Shown: one piece after another, positions 7,882-16,965 of the stretch
Numbering within the stretch: the stretch's first letter is position 1
How the letters are laid out: every line of letters starts with the position of its first letter
Source of the DNA: Lachnospiraceae bacterium UBA7205
Lineage (GTDB): Bacteria; Bacillota; Clostridia; Lachnospirales; Lachnospiraceae
DNA: 64,000 nt
Assembly: GCA_002490665.1 (NCBI GenBank)
Contig: DKUL01000049.1
Coordinates: forward strand, 1 to 64,000
Direction: 5' to 3'
Notes under the pieces: generated by a model
Told to the model about the DNA's origin: nothing
Databases searched by the model: none
Seen by the model: the letters and a program-made list of their open reading frames with translations, nothing else
Position numbers and translations under genes: made by a program

Positions 7882-10800
7882 CTATGAGAATAAATTTTCC
7901 AGGCTTGCTAATTGGCGTGTTGTAATTTTAAATGTAACCTTCTTTGTCCCGCCATAATTGCCAATGCCTTTAATGGTCACACTGGCTTTTCCTTTCTGAA
8001 TATTGTTGGTATAGCTGTTTTCAACAATTACAAAATCCGTACCCAGTGTCAAATTATCCGAACCTATTTTAATCTTAGTAAAATCTTCCTCAGTCAGTCT
8101 GATCTCATAGCCTGTGTATGCCTTCGCCCTGATATTGACAGATGCCGATGCGATATTTTTTGTCACAACGCGGTAATCCCTGATGGCTTCACCTTTGTAA
8201 TTTGCATTGCCCTCCGCAGCTGTCACCTTTACCCTGATTGTGCTGCCTGCTGATGCTACATACGTACTATCCTTGAGCTCTGTTCCAGTTTCATTCCCAG
8301 ACGCGTCATAGTTCACAAGATAATACTCCGTCGTGTAATCTGCGGCCTTAATCTTGGCATTGTCCAAAACAGGGATACTGATAAATTTACCAGGCTTGTC
8401 CTGATATACAGCATCCGGCACTGACAGGCCAGAGGCTGCCAGGTCTGCCTTCACGATGGTAAACTCACGTTCCGGAAGTGTGCCTGCAAATTTCCCGATT
8501 CCGGTAATCCTGACAAACGGCTTCTTTGCAGTATTACTTGTTGTCACCGCCTTGTTATTACCATATGTCAGCTTATAGTCAACGCCCTGACGCAGCACAA
8601 CATTCTCATATTGTATGACAACTCCCGCAGAGGCTCCTTTCTTTGCATATGGCACAGTATCCTGTACAGTGCAGACCAGTTTTTCGTTAGGAACATTCGC
8701 CAGCTGAATGGGCGTAATTTTAAATGTCTTTTTTACGGTTCCGGTATACATGCCCTTTCCTGTAAAGAGTACAGAAGCCGTTCCCGGAGCAGTATTTTTG
8801 CTGTAAGCCACTGTATAGTCTTTTCCCAGCGTAACGGCAGGGCTGCCGCCGTTCTTCTGAATCAGTGCAAGGGCTTCCTTTGGCTGTTCCGCCCTGCCTG
8901 CCGAAAAATCATATTCCACGGAAGACTGCCATTTCGCGGTATCTACCTTTGCTACAGAGGAAAGTGATTTTCCAGTAATCTTAAACGTTTTGGATACACT
9001 TCCGTAGTATCCCATGCTTGGCTTTCCGGAAACAGTGACTGTTGCTGTCCCGACATTTACATTATTTGTATAACTTACTGTATAATTTTTTGTAGGTACA
9101 TCGGTCTTTTTCCCGCCTACTTTCTCCTGAACCGTCACTGTGGGTTTAATTGGATAGCCAGTATACTCTGCTTTGCTCAGTGAAATTGCAACTGTAGTCT
9201 TGCTCATCAGCGTGCCGTCAGCGTGCACCTCGATTTTCCTGACTGCCTCGCCTGCATAGTTTCCGCTTTTTCCGCCAGCAATTACCATCTCATAAACGCC
9301 TGTATCTTTTACACCAGCTGTCGTCAGCGCCGCTTTGCGCTCCCCAGTAGCAGCATCCAGCGGATAATATGTTACCTGATAATCCTTTGTGCCAAGCTTC
9401 ATGCCATTATAGGTAATTTTAGTTATCGGTTTCTGAACCTTGTTTGACAAAAGGAGGTCTGCCTGATACTGAACCGCAACATCCCTTGCATCCAGATCCT
9501 TTGGCAGAATTTCAAATTCCTTTGTCACCTTGCCGGCATAGTTGCCTTTTCCTTTTACTGTCACAACAGCCGTGCCTGCCTTTTTGTTGTTCTTGTATGA
9601 AACAGTATAATCAGTTCCAAGCTTCATTTTCCTTGAACCGTCATATACCTTTAACTGTTCTTCTGAAAGGACAACATTTTTGCCTGTATATACCTGGTCC
9701 GCAATGGGTTCCACTTCAAATATATTTTCCGCGGTTTCTGCGTCAACCGTCTCGCCTGCATTGCCCAGCTTTTTCTCTGCCAGAACAACAGTACCGCCTT
9801 CTGCTGCGGCCGGAACCGTTATTGTCACCTCACCCTTTGCATTCGCCTGATACTGCATTCCATTATAGCAGTCATACAAGTACGCATTTTCCTTCTGGTT
9901 CAAAAGGGTATATTCTATTGGTGCATTTGTAATGTTTAAAGCAACTGTCAAAGTCGTGCCCGCATAGCTCCTCGCAAAGACATCGAGTCCCTTGGCGTTA
10001 TCAGCCTCTATAGTCTTACGTGAACCCTTTGCCAGTACCTTTGAATACCTGTTACGGATATCCAACAGTTTTTTGTAGTGTTTCAGTGTGGCATTATTTG
10101 CACCTGGTTCTGTCTGGGACCAGTCAAAATCGTAACGGTTTGTATTGTACGGATAATTTTCCGAGCCTGTTAATCCGATTTCCTCACCGTAATAAATGAC
10201 TACCTGTCCTTTTGTCGTCAGCTGTAGCGAAGCTGCCACTTTTGCAAGCGCCTGTGCTTCTTCTTTTGTCTTGTTGTAGTTATAGTCTCCTGTTGATGTG
10301 TCTGTCAGCTTAAAGACAAAACCATCCTCGTCATGGCTGCTCAAAAATGCGCCCAGTGTAGCGGTGTTATCAATTGCTGTGTTTCTCGCCGTCAGGAACC
10401 CTTCTGTTTCACTGATTTTTCCTGTTACAAAATCAATCGCCTTGTCGTTATAGTCAAAGTCTAACAGGGCATCCATGCGTCCTGTTCTCAGCATTCCGGC
10501 ATCTGTTGCATAGCCGCCGCCTGCATATTCTCCAATCATCTTGAAGTCAGGATTTATCTGGGTCAGTGCATTCTTAAATGCAGACCATGTTGTGTCATCT
10601 ACATGTTTTACAGTATCGACACGGTAATAGTCAATATCGTATTTACTAATCCAGTTTGACTGCCATTCTACGAGCAGCTCCCTTACCTCCGGGTTTTCTG
10701 TCAGGAAATCAGGAAGTCCGGAAAGCGAGGACTGCTGGTCGCTTCCGCTTACGATCTCATCATCATTTCTTAACATGCGCAGGGAGCCGTCCCCTGTCGG

Positions 10801-13800
10801 ATAGTTATTAAAGTAATTCGTGACATCATCGCCATAGCCGCTGTGGTTTAGTACAACGTCTACCATGATTTTAATGCCCTTCGCATGCGCCGCATCCAGC
10901 AGTGCCTTAAATTCGGCTTCTGTACCAAGGTGCGCATCCAGGTTTTCAAAGTTCTTTGCCCAGTAACCGTGGTAACCCCATGCCTTTGTGACGGCAGGAT
11001 TGTCAACGGAATTTGCAACCAGCTGGTTTTCTACAATCGGGGTAATCCAGATTGTGTTGACGCCAAGGTCTTTGAGGTAATCCATCTTCTGTGTGAGACC
11101 TGCGAAATCCCCGCCATGATAGCTCGAACAGCCTGTCTCGGCATTTTTGTCGTAGCTTCCCGGTGCATTGCCGTTGTTGTTGGATGCATTTCCGTCAAAG
11201 AAACGGTCTGTCACCGTAAAGTAAATCACTGCCTCATCCCAGTCAAAATCATCGGCAATGTAGCTTGAATTGCTGCGCGGAATGACATTTACGCTTACTT
11301 CTGTCGCATATTCATTGTTGTACTTGTCATATACGGTAATCGGAAATGTTTTTGTTCCGGCGGATGTTGTGTCCTTGACTGCAATCGCATACTGCATCAG
11401 CGCCGGGTCAATCTCCGCAATGCCGCCGCCGATAGTCCTTAAATCTACGGTTGCACGCGATACGATGCCAGATACATCCACCATCTCTCCATTGCTGTCC
11501 TTTGCATCCAGTGTCAGTGTCAGTACGTTGTTGTCATTGTAATCCATTGTGTCATTCTGCATAGCAGCATCCAAAGCCATTTCATAAAGCTCATAAGTGC
11601 ATACAGAATAGTCATTTCCATCAATAGTCTCTTTCTTTTCGTTGAATCGGTCACATACATATACGCCTTCCGAATCTTCCGTTTCTTTTAGGAGATAACG
11701 GTAATAGTAGGTGCCGATTGCCAGATCCGGCATATCATATCTGAAGCGTTGTTCAGCCGTATCATAGGTCATCTCATATGCTGATTTCTGGAAAGCGCCC
11801 GCTTCATCCTTTACACCTATCTCCACACTTGCCGCTGCAAGTCCTTTGTCCCCGGCAAGAAATGCATTGTCGTCCCTATAATAGAAATGAATGCTGTCAT
11901 CACCCGGATCTATATCATATCCTGTATTATATGGATAGACATAGGTAATTCCTTTGCCTTCCTCAATCTTAATCTTTACAATATTCTGGTCTGTTGGCAG
12001 TTCACAGAAATAATCAGTGCCGTCCTTTTCTCCCCAATGCTCACCGGTTGTTTCATCTGTCCGCTCCAGACAGAAGCTGATTGAACTCAGACCCTGTTTT
12101 ACAGGTATCACTGCCGTTGCAGTTCCGTTCTTTTCCTCAAATTTTACGAATACATCGGAACCGAATCCACTGTTCCATGTATAGAAATACCAGTCCGCAT
12201 CCTTCTGTGTCTCACGCGTGTACTCTGCAACCAGATATCGTGACAGTATTGGTTTGACCTCTGGAAGCTCCGTATAAATCTTCGTTCCATCGTCACTTAC
12301 CATATACAATGTGACTTCCTCTGCCATATCCGTATTGGTGTATTTCCGGTTGAGTTCTTCCCAGGTCCAGACGCCAACGCCTTTATTTTTCGCCTTGAGT
12401 CCCAGTCCCGTATAGCTTAACTTTACGGTTGCCTTCAGCCAGGTATTGCCGTCTGACAGTTCCACTGCCTCGTCAAAATTATGCTCTGCGCCTCCGTCAA
12501 CACTTACCTCACCGGACTTCACTTCATTCCATATCCAAAGTGCAGACGCATCTACTGACCTGTGGCTTTCATCCCTGTCATAGTAATAAATCGTATATGT
12601 ATAGACCACATCTACTACGGACACTGTCATGACAGCCGTATTATTATTCGCATCCGATGCCGTCAGCGTGAAGGATTTTACACTCTCCGGGAAATCCTCG
12701 GTAATCGTTACCTTGGTTCCGTCCAACGTAATTTTGTCTTTATATGTAGCTGCCTGCGTTTCTTCGGACAATGTGTAAGTTACTTCCGCGTCTACCGAAT
12801 TGCCCTCAATGTCATATAATTTTAGCTTCGCCGGAAGCTCCACACTCCCGCCGCGGGCAATGTCCACTTTGCCCTGCTCCAGTCCTGCAACAAAAAACTG
12901 GTTATTTTTGTCTTTATCGCTTGTCAGCGGGTTGGTGTTGCGGATATCCGCTGTCCAGCCTGCATTGTTTTCCTTGTCGCCGTAGAAAAACTTATACGCA
13001 TATACTCCCGGTGCCAGGGAAACCGTCACTTCCCATTCCCCGGTCTCTGCGTTTTTCTTCATCATGTACTCCGGCGCATGTTTCGTCCAGCCGTTCATAC
13101 TTCCTACGACGGATACCTGCTCGTCATCAGCAAGCTTGTCATTGACGTAAGAGAATGTTACCTTATCTTTGTCAATTGCAGGATATTCGCTTACTCCGCC
13201 AACGGTAACCTCCACAACAGAGTTCGGGTCAGCGCTTTCCGTCTTGTTATCGTTTTTAGGATCTGTGATCCAGGACGTGCCCACGATAAACTTATATTCA
13301 TGTGATCCTTTTGAAAGTGTACATGTAACTGACCATACACCTGTCGCCGGATCGTATTCCATTGCAACCGGACTTGTTCCCCAAGATGTCCAGTCTCCTG
13401 CCACCGAAACAGATTCTGCCTGCGGGTCATAGTAATGAAATGTGACGCTACTGCCCTCTACTACAGGACTTGTCAGGCCTTCTGGTTCGTCGGGATACAC
13501 CACAAGCATAAATTCACCTGTCGTTTCATTATTCGTGTCGTCAATCCTTGTTGTCTTGGCATCCGCCCCTTCGCCTGTGGTTACCTCAAAATAGTATTCA
13601 TAAGCCGTCTCAAGTTCAACGGAATTGATGGTTGCGGAATAAACCGCACTGTTTTCGTCATCGAATGCCATCGGAAGCTCCGTATAGCTGGTATCCATCC
13701 CGCTATCAGCCTTTTTCCTGTATTTCACTGTCACTTTATCAGGATATTCTCCGTGAGAAGGGTAATAGTACAGCTTGACATTGCTGACATTATTGTCACT

Positions 13801-15780
13801 GACTATCTGCGGGTTTCTGTAAATTTTGCTGTTCCCTTTCGCATTCAGATTAGCAGTGTCTAAACTCCATGTACCATTCCATACGCCTTCTTCATTCTGC
13901 TTCGCACCCGTTTCAAATCCGTATTCATATATTCCCTTTTTCTTGAGTTTTGATGTCGGAAGCTCTACGGAATATAACCCTGTGCTTTCGTCCTTCTCCA
14001 GCTGAATCTTATCAGCCCAGCTGGCATCCCATGCGCCCTTAACAACAACTGCCTCCGGCGCGCTGCCGTCAAAGTAGAATGTGACCGCACCCGGATCATT
14101 TCCATTCTCAGTGCCTGTCGTATAGTTGACTGTCGGGCCTGCGTATTCACCAGGTTCTACCGTAAACTTTCCTGTTCCTGCGGCATTATTCGTATCCTGG
14201 ATCTCTGTTATTTTTTCCTGCTCTCCTTCTTTTGAAACAACTTCAAAATAATACTCATAATCGCCGATTTCCAAATTTCCCATTTTTGCAGAGTAAACTG
14301 CTGTGTCTACGCTGTCTCTGCTCATTTGTACCGCAGAATAGCTATTGTTATTCTCCCCGCTCTCAACTGCCACACGATACTTCACGCTTACTTTGACAGG
14401 ATATGTTCCATGTGATGGGTAATAGTACAGCATTACCTCATTATTCGCACCTACTTGTGGATTTCTGTAGATTTTACAGTTTCCCTTCGTATTTGGATTG
14501 GCAGTATCCTTGCTCCATGTACCACTCCATACACCACTATCATTTTGGCTGGCACCTGTTTCAAATCCGTATTCATAAGTTCCTGTTTTCCCAATTTTGG
14601 AAGTCGGAATTTCTACAAAGTATAAACCTGTATCCGTATCCTTCTCCATCTTGGTCTTTTCAGCCCAGCCATCACTCCAGCTGCCCTTTACGATAACTGC
14701 TTCGCTTGCACTGCCGTCGTAATAAAATGTTATTGCACCTGGGTCATTTCCCCCCTCAGTTCCTGGGTTATAGTTAATTGTTGGTCCTAAATATCCTTTC
14801 GCAATAACAGTAAATTTCCCGGTTCCTTCTGAATTATTTGTGTCCTGTACTGTATTGTCATCTACTTCAAAATAATATTGGTAGTCCCCTTCTTCCAAAC
14901 CTTCTAAAGTAATAGAATAATATGTATTCCCAGATTTACGGGACATTGATTTTGTCGTTTCTGCTGCTGATGCGCCATCCCCCGCTGACCGATATTTTAC
15001 ATTGACTGCTGACGGATATGTTCCATGTGACGGATAATAGTACAATGTCACATTGCCATCCGCATCAACATCCGGATTCCTGTTTATTTTTGAGTTTCCG
15101 CTGCTGCTAGGATTTTCTGTGTCATTTCTCCATCCGTTACTTTGATCCGTCTCCGGATAACTTGCCAATTGAAATCCATATTCCACACTCTTCCATCCAA
15201 TTGTCTCTACCGGAACTGTAATCTGCCAGGTTGATGTATCTGCCTGTTTCTCCATTGGAATCGGACTCCCCCAGTTCCAGCTTCCCTTAACGGATACACC
15301 ACTTGTATTTTCCGTATCTTTATAATAGAATGTCACATTACCTGAAGTATCAATTGTAGGTCCGGCATATGTATTTTCTTCTGCCTGAAGGACTTTTGAC
15401 TCTTCGGTTTCTGTTTCCTCCTCTGTCTGTGTCTCACTTTGCGTTTCTTCCTCTGTCAGCGTCTCACTTTCCGGCTGACTACCTTCTTTATCCTCTGCAT
15501 GATCTTCTGTTTCACTTTCTTCTGTCGTTTCTCTGGCAGTCTGTGTCTCGCTTGCTTCCTCGTCATTCTGCTGCTGTTCTTCCGTCAGCGCCTCACTGTC
15601 CTGCTCCGTCCCTTCTTGCCGGGATTCTGTTGTTTCTTCCGTGCTTCCTTCTGCTGTCTCTTCCACTGTGGTCATCTCGGCAGCCTGTACCGTACCTCCT
15701 GAAATCGGCACCGCGGTCACAACCATTACTGCTGCCATTATGGCACCCAGCACTGTCTTGAAGCGTTTCTTCAATTTCAT
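7882..15780 (-). CDS. Giant secreted multidomain alpha-amylase (GH13)
   Basis: A 2632-residue extracellular starch-degrading enzyme. Domains in order: signal peptide (about 1-33, ending VQA-A); a Glu/Thr/Ser-rich low-complexity linker (about 35-135); three tandem repeat units of 160-190 residues, each with FYY/FYFDG, VKGSW, YEYGFETG and YYYPSHG motifs, resembling CBM-type starch-binding and E-set folds; further E-set or CBM48-like modules; a GH13 catalytic barrel from about 1510; and C-terminal repeats (about 1960-2632) with Y-T/S-V-S-Y-x-N-N and G-T-A-x-V-T-V-x-G motifs like Ig/MBG bacterial repeats. Catalytic residues are all present: DVVLNH (region I), nucleophile Asp1722 in RVDTVKH, acid/base Glu1751 in MIGEY, and Asp1817 in SSHDEDG. 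There is no LPXTG motif and no SLH domain, so surface retention must be through repeats or partners. ATG at 15780 follows AAAGGAGAAC. Confidence 0.93.
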   Translation of the reverse strand: MKLKKRFKTVLGAIMAAVMVVTAVPISGGTVQAAEMTTVEETAEGSTEETTESRQEGTEQDSEALTEEQQQNDEEASETQTARETTEESETEDHAEDKEGSQPESETLTEEETQSETQTEEETETEESKVLQAEENTYAGPTIDTSGNVTFYYKDTENTSGVSVKGSWNWGSPIPMEKQADTSTWQITVPVETIGWKSVEYGFQLASYPETDQSNGWRNDTENPSSSGNSKINRNPDVDADGNVTLYYYPSHGTYPSAVNVKYRSAGDGASAAETTKSMSRKSGNTYYSITLEGLEEGDYQYYFEVDDNTVQDTNNSEGTGKFTVIAKGYLGPTINYNPGTEGGNDPGAITFYYDGSASEAVIVKGSWSDGWAEKTKMEKDTDTGLYFVEIPTSKIGKTGTYEYGFETGASQNDSGVWSGTWSKDTANPNTKGNCKIYRNPQVGANNEVMLYYYPSHGTYPVKVSVKYRVAVESGENNNSYSAVQMSRDSVDTAVYSAKMGNLEIGDYEYYFEVVSKEGEQEKITEIQDTNNAAGTGKFTVEPGEYAGPTVNYTTGTENGNDPGAVTFYFDGSAPEAVVVKGAWDASWADKIQLEKDESTGLYSVELPTSKLKKKGIYEYGFETGAKQNEEGVWNGTWSLDTANLNAKGNSKIYRNPQIVSDNNVSNVKLYYYPSHGEYPDKVTVKYRKKADSGMDTSYTELPMAFDDENSAVYSATINSVELETAYEYYFEVTTGEGADAKTTRIDDTNNETTGEFMLVVYPDEPEGLTSPVVEGSSVTFHYYDPQAESVSVAGDWTSWGTSPVAMEYDPATGVWSVTCTLSKGSHEYKFIVGTSWITDPKNDNKTESADPNSVVEVTVGGVSEYPAIDKDKVTFSYVNDKLADDEQVSVVGSMNGWTKHAPEYMMKKNAETGEWEVTVSLAPGVYAYKFFYGDKENNAGWTADIRNTNPLTSDKDKNNQFFVAGLEQGKVDIARGGSVELPAKLKLYDIEGNSVDAEVTYTLSEETQAATYKDKITLDGTKVTITEDFPESVKSFTLTASDANNNTAVMTVSVVDVVYTYTIYYYDRDESHRSVDASALWIWNEVKSGEVSVDGGAEHNFDEAVELSDGNTWLKATVKLSYTGLGLKAKNKGVGVWTWEELNRKYTNTDMAEEVTLYMVSDDGTKIYTELPEVKPILSRYLVAEYTRETQKDADWYFYTWNSGFGSDVFVKFEEKNGTATAVIPVKQGLSSISFCLERTDETTGEHWGEKDGTDYFCELPTDQNIVKIKIEEGKGITYVYPYNTGYDIDPGDDSIHFYYRDDNAFLAGDKGLAAASVEIGVKDEAGAFQKSAYEMTYDTAEQRFRYDMPDLAIGTYYYRYLLKETEDSEGVYVCDRFNEKKETIDGNDYSVCTYELYEMALDAAMQNDTMDYNDNNVLTLTLDAKDSNGEMVDVSGIVSRATVDLRTIGGGIAEIDPALMQYAIAVKDTTSAGTKTFPITVYDKYNNEYATEVSVNVIPRSNSSYIADDFDWDEAVIYFTVTDRFFDGNASNNNGNAPGSYDKNAETGCSSYHGGDFAGLTQKMDYLKDLGVNTIWITPIVENQLVANSVDNPAVTKAWGYHGYWAKNFENLDAHLGTEAEFKALLDAAHAKGIKIMVDVVLNHSGYGDDVTNYFNNYPTGDGSLRMLRNDDEIVSGSDQQSSLSGLPDFLTENPEVRELLVEWQSNWISKYDIDYYRVDTVKHVDDTTWSAFKNALTQINPDFKMIGEYAGGGYATDAGMLRTGRMDALLDFDYNDKAIDFVTGKISETEGFLTARNTAIDNTATLGAFLSSHDEDGFVFKLTDTSTGDYNYNKTKEEAQALAKVAASLQLTTKGQVVIYYGEEIGLTGSENYPYNTNRYDFDWSQTEPGANNATLKHYKKLLDIRNRYSKVLAKGSRKTIEADNAKGLDVFARSYAGTTLTVALNITNAPIEYTLLNQKENAYLYDCYNGMQYQANAKGEVTITVPAAAEGGTVVLAEKKLGNAGETVDAETAENIFEVEPIADQVYTGKNVVLSEEQLKVYDGSRKMKLGTDYTVSYKNNKKAGTAVVTVKGKGNYAGKVTKEFEILPKDLDARDVAVQYQADLLLSNKVQKPITKITYNGMKLGTKDYQVTYYPLDAATGERKAALTTAGVKDTGVYEMVIAGGKSGNYAGEAVRKIEVHADGTLMSKTTVAISLSKAEYTGYPIKPTVTVQEKVGGKKTDVPTKNYTVSYTNNVNVGTATVTVSGKPSMGYYGSVSKTFKITGKSLSSVAKVDTAKWQSSVEYDFSAGRAEQPKEALALIQKNGGSPAVTLGKDYTVAYSKNTAPGTASVLFTGKGMYTGTVKKTFKITPIQLANVPNEKLVCTVQDTVPYAKKGASAGVVIQYENVVLRQGVDYKLTYGNNKAVTTSNTAKKPFVRITGIGKFAGTLPEREFTIVKADLAASGLSVPDAVYQDKPGKFISIPVLDNAKIKAADYTTEYYLVNYDASGNETGTELKDSTYVASAGSTIRVKVTAAEGNANYKGEAIRDYRVVTKNIASASVNIRAKAYTGYEIRLTEEDFTKIKIGSDNLTLGTDFVIVENSYTNNIQKGKASVTIKGIGNYGGTKKVTFKITTRQLASLENLFS

Positions 15781-15813
15781 TTTCGTTCTCCTTTCTTTTC
15801 AGTGCGTTTTTTA

Positions 15814-15825
15814 GAAAACGTTTTC
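15814..15825. promoter_or_regulatory. Palindromic LacI/CcpA-type operator before the amylase gene
   Basis: GAAAACGTTTTC is a perfect 12-bp palindrome centred on CG, the hallmark of LacI-family operators and close to catabolite-responsive elements. It lies 34-45 bp upstream of the amylase start codon, within the presumed 5' untranslated region. Repression by a starch- or glucose-responsive regulator is the natural reading, not proven. Confidence 0.6.
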
Positions 15826-16247
15826 CTCGTTCCACGAAACATTTCAGTAATGCATACTCTTAAACAAGTCTTATGCAATATACCTTGTCCAATTTGCTTG
15901 CTAAAAGGAAACTATTATTTCGCAATATTTCGTTAAGTTAATTATATATGGCATAAATAATTAATACAATTAGCTGAATATGACAAATTTAGCGGATTAT
16001 TTTAGTACATTTTGCCAAAAACATATTATTTGCCATATAGGCTACATCTTGCAAATCGGCTGATTTCCTAATACGCACCCAGACACGAAGAACCAATTAC
16101 CTAAAATTTAATCGGGCATGATGCAAAATTAACATATTCTGCATCATGCCCGACAATAATACCAATTATATAATATTTTTCACCAATATTTTTTATTATA
16201 ATATGTGTAGTACATAAATTATTCTTTTGTTTTTATCTGAAAACAAT
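15826..16247. other. AT-rich intergenic region between amylase and lipoprotein genes
   Basis: About 420 bp without a credible gene. It should contain the amylase promoter, but I cannot pick one confidently. TTGCAT with TATGCA 16 bp later on the minus strand, near 15850-15885, is one candidate. The only strong structure is the hairpin at 16112-16153. Confidence 0.6.
16112..16153. terminator. 14-bp perfect hairpin, probable terminator of the lipoprotein gene
   Basis: TCGGGCATGATGCA and its exact reverse complement are separated by a 14-base AT-rich loop. On the minus strand, downstream of the lipoprotein stop, the stem is followed by TTAAATTTTAGG, a moderately T-rich tail. A regulatory dyad is the alternative. 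Confidence 0.55.
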
Positions 16248-16892
16248 TTATTCCACATCAAACAACGCCGTCTCAAGCGCCGCGATGTCATCCGCGTTCG
16301 GCGTGTATATATTGTCTGCAAGCTCTATCCTGATGTTCATGGTCTGTGGCTCGCTGTACTGTACGTCCGCAAGCACCGTCTCCATGCTGTTTTTAAATTC
16401 CAGGATGACCTGTTTCACCATATCCTCCTTGGAGGGCGCACTCTCCGGCGCCTTTGCCCATTCCTCGGTCATCGCTGCCACATTGTTCTGGTGCAGCTCC
16501 AGCGCGGGTTTAAAAATGTTCATTTTCTCATATGACACTGTGACAATATAAGAACCGTCGCTCTGTTTGCTCGCCTCGTCGACGGTGTAGCGCACCTTGG
16601 AGAGCAAGTCCATGTAGGCTGCACGGAACTCCTCCTTGTAATCATCCGATGCTCCGATTCTGCCACAAAATGTGCTGACTCCTGTATCGATTCCTCTCTC
16701 GTAAAGCGCCTGTGCATCCTCCTCGGTGCCAAGCTTCATCTTGACAAACGCCGTTGAATCATTTTTGTATGACGCGTCCAGAAGCGCCTGCAGGTATGTC
16801 TTGACAGATGTGTCTGTCGAACAGCCGCCCAGCACTGCCAACGCCAGGATGCCCACTAGCAATATTCGTATCTTATTCCAAATTTTCTTCAT
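16248..16892 (-). CDS. Putative lipoprotein of unknown function
   Basis: A 214-residue protein with a lipoprotein signal peptide: basic start (MKKIWNKIR), hydrophobic core, and lipobox LGGC with the acylated Cys at 24. The mature part is mostly helical and acidic, with TYLQALLDASYKNDSTAFVKM followed by alternating strands and helices. This resembles small DUF-type lipoproteins of Lachnospiraceae that carry a duplicated cystatin-like fold, but I cannot name a family. It lies 73 bp downstream of glgP on the same strand, separated from it by a hairpin, so it probably has its own promoter. It is expected on the outer face of the membrane. Confidence 0.75.
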   Translation of the reverse strand: MKKIWNKIRILLVGILALAVLGGCSTDTSVKTYLQALLDASYKNDSTAFVKMKLGTEEDAQALYERGIDTGVSTFCGRIGASDDYKEEFRAAYMDLLSKVRYTVDEASKQSDGSYIVTVSYEKMNIFKPALELHQNNVAAMTEEWAKAPESAPSKEDMVKQVILEFKNSMETVLADVQYSEPQTMNIRIELADNIYTPNADDIAALETALFDVE

Positions 16893-16920
16893 ACTTTTTT
16901 CTTTCTATTTTTCATACGAA

Positions 16921-16952
16921 GGCGCATATCCCAAATCATTGAGATATGCGCC
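16921..16952 (-). terminator. Hairpin after glgP
   Basis: GGCGCATATC and GATATGCGCC form a 10-bp perfect stem with a 12-base loop, 14 bases beyond the glgP stop codon on the minus strand. The following tail is only weakly T-rich, so it may be a partial terminator or an mRNA-stabilising 3' hairpin. Confidence 0.55.
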
Positions 16953-16965
16953 CTGAGTTTCCATA

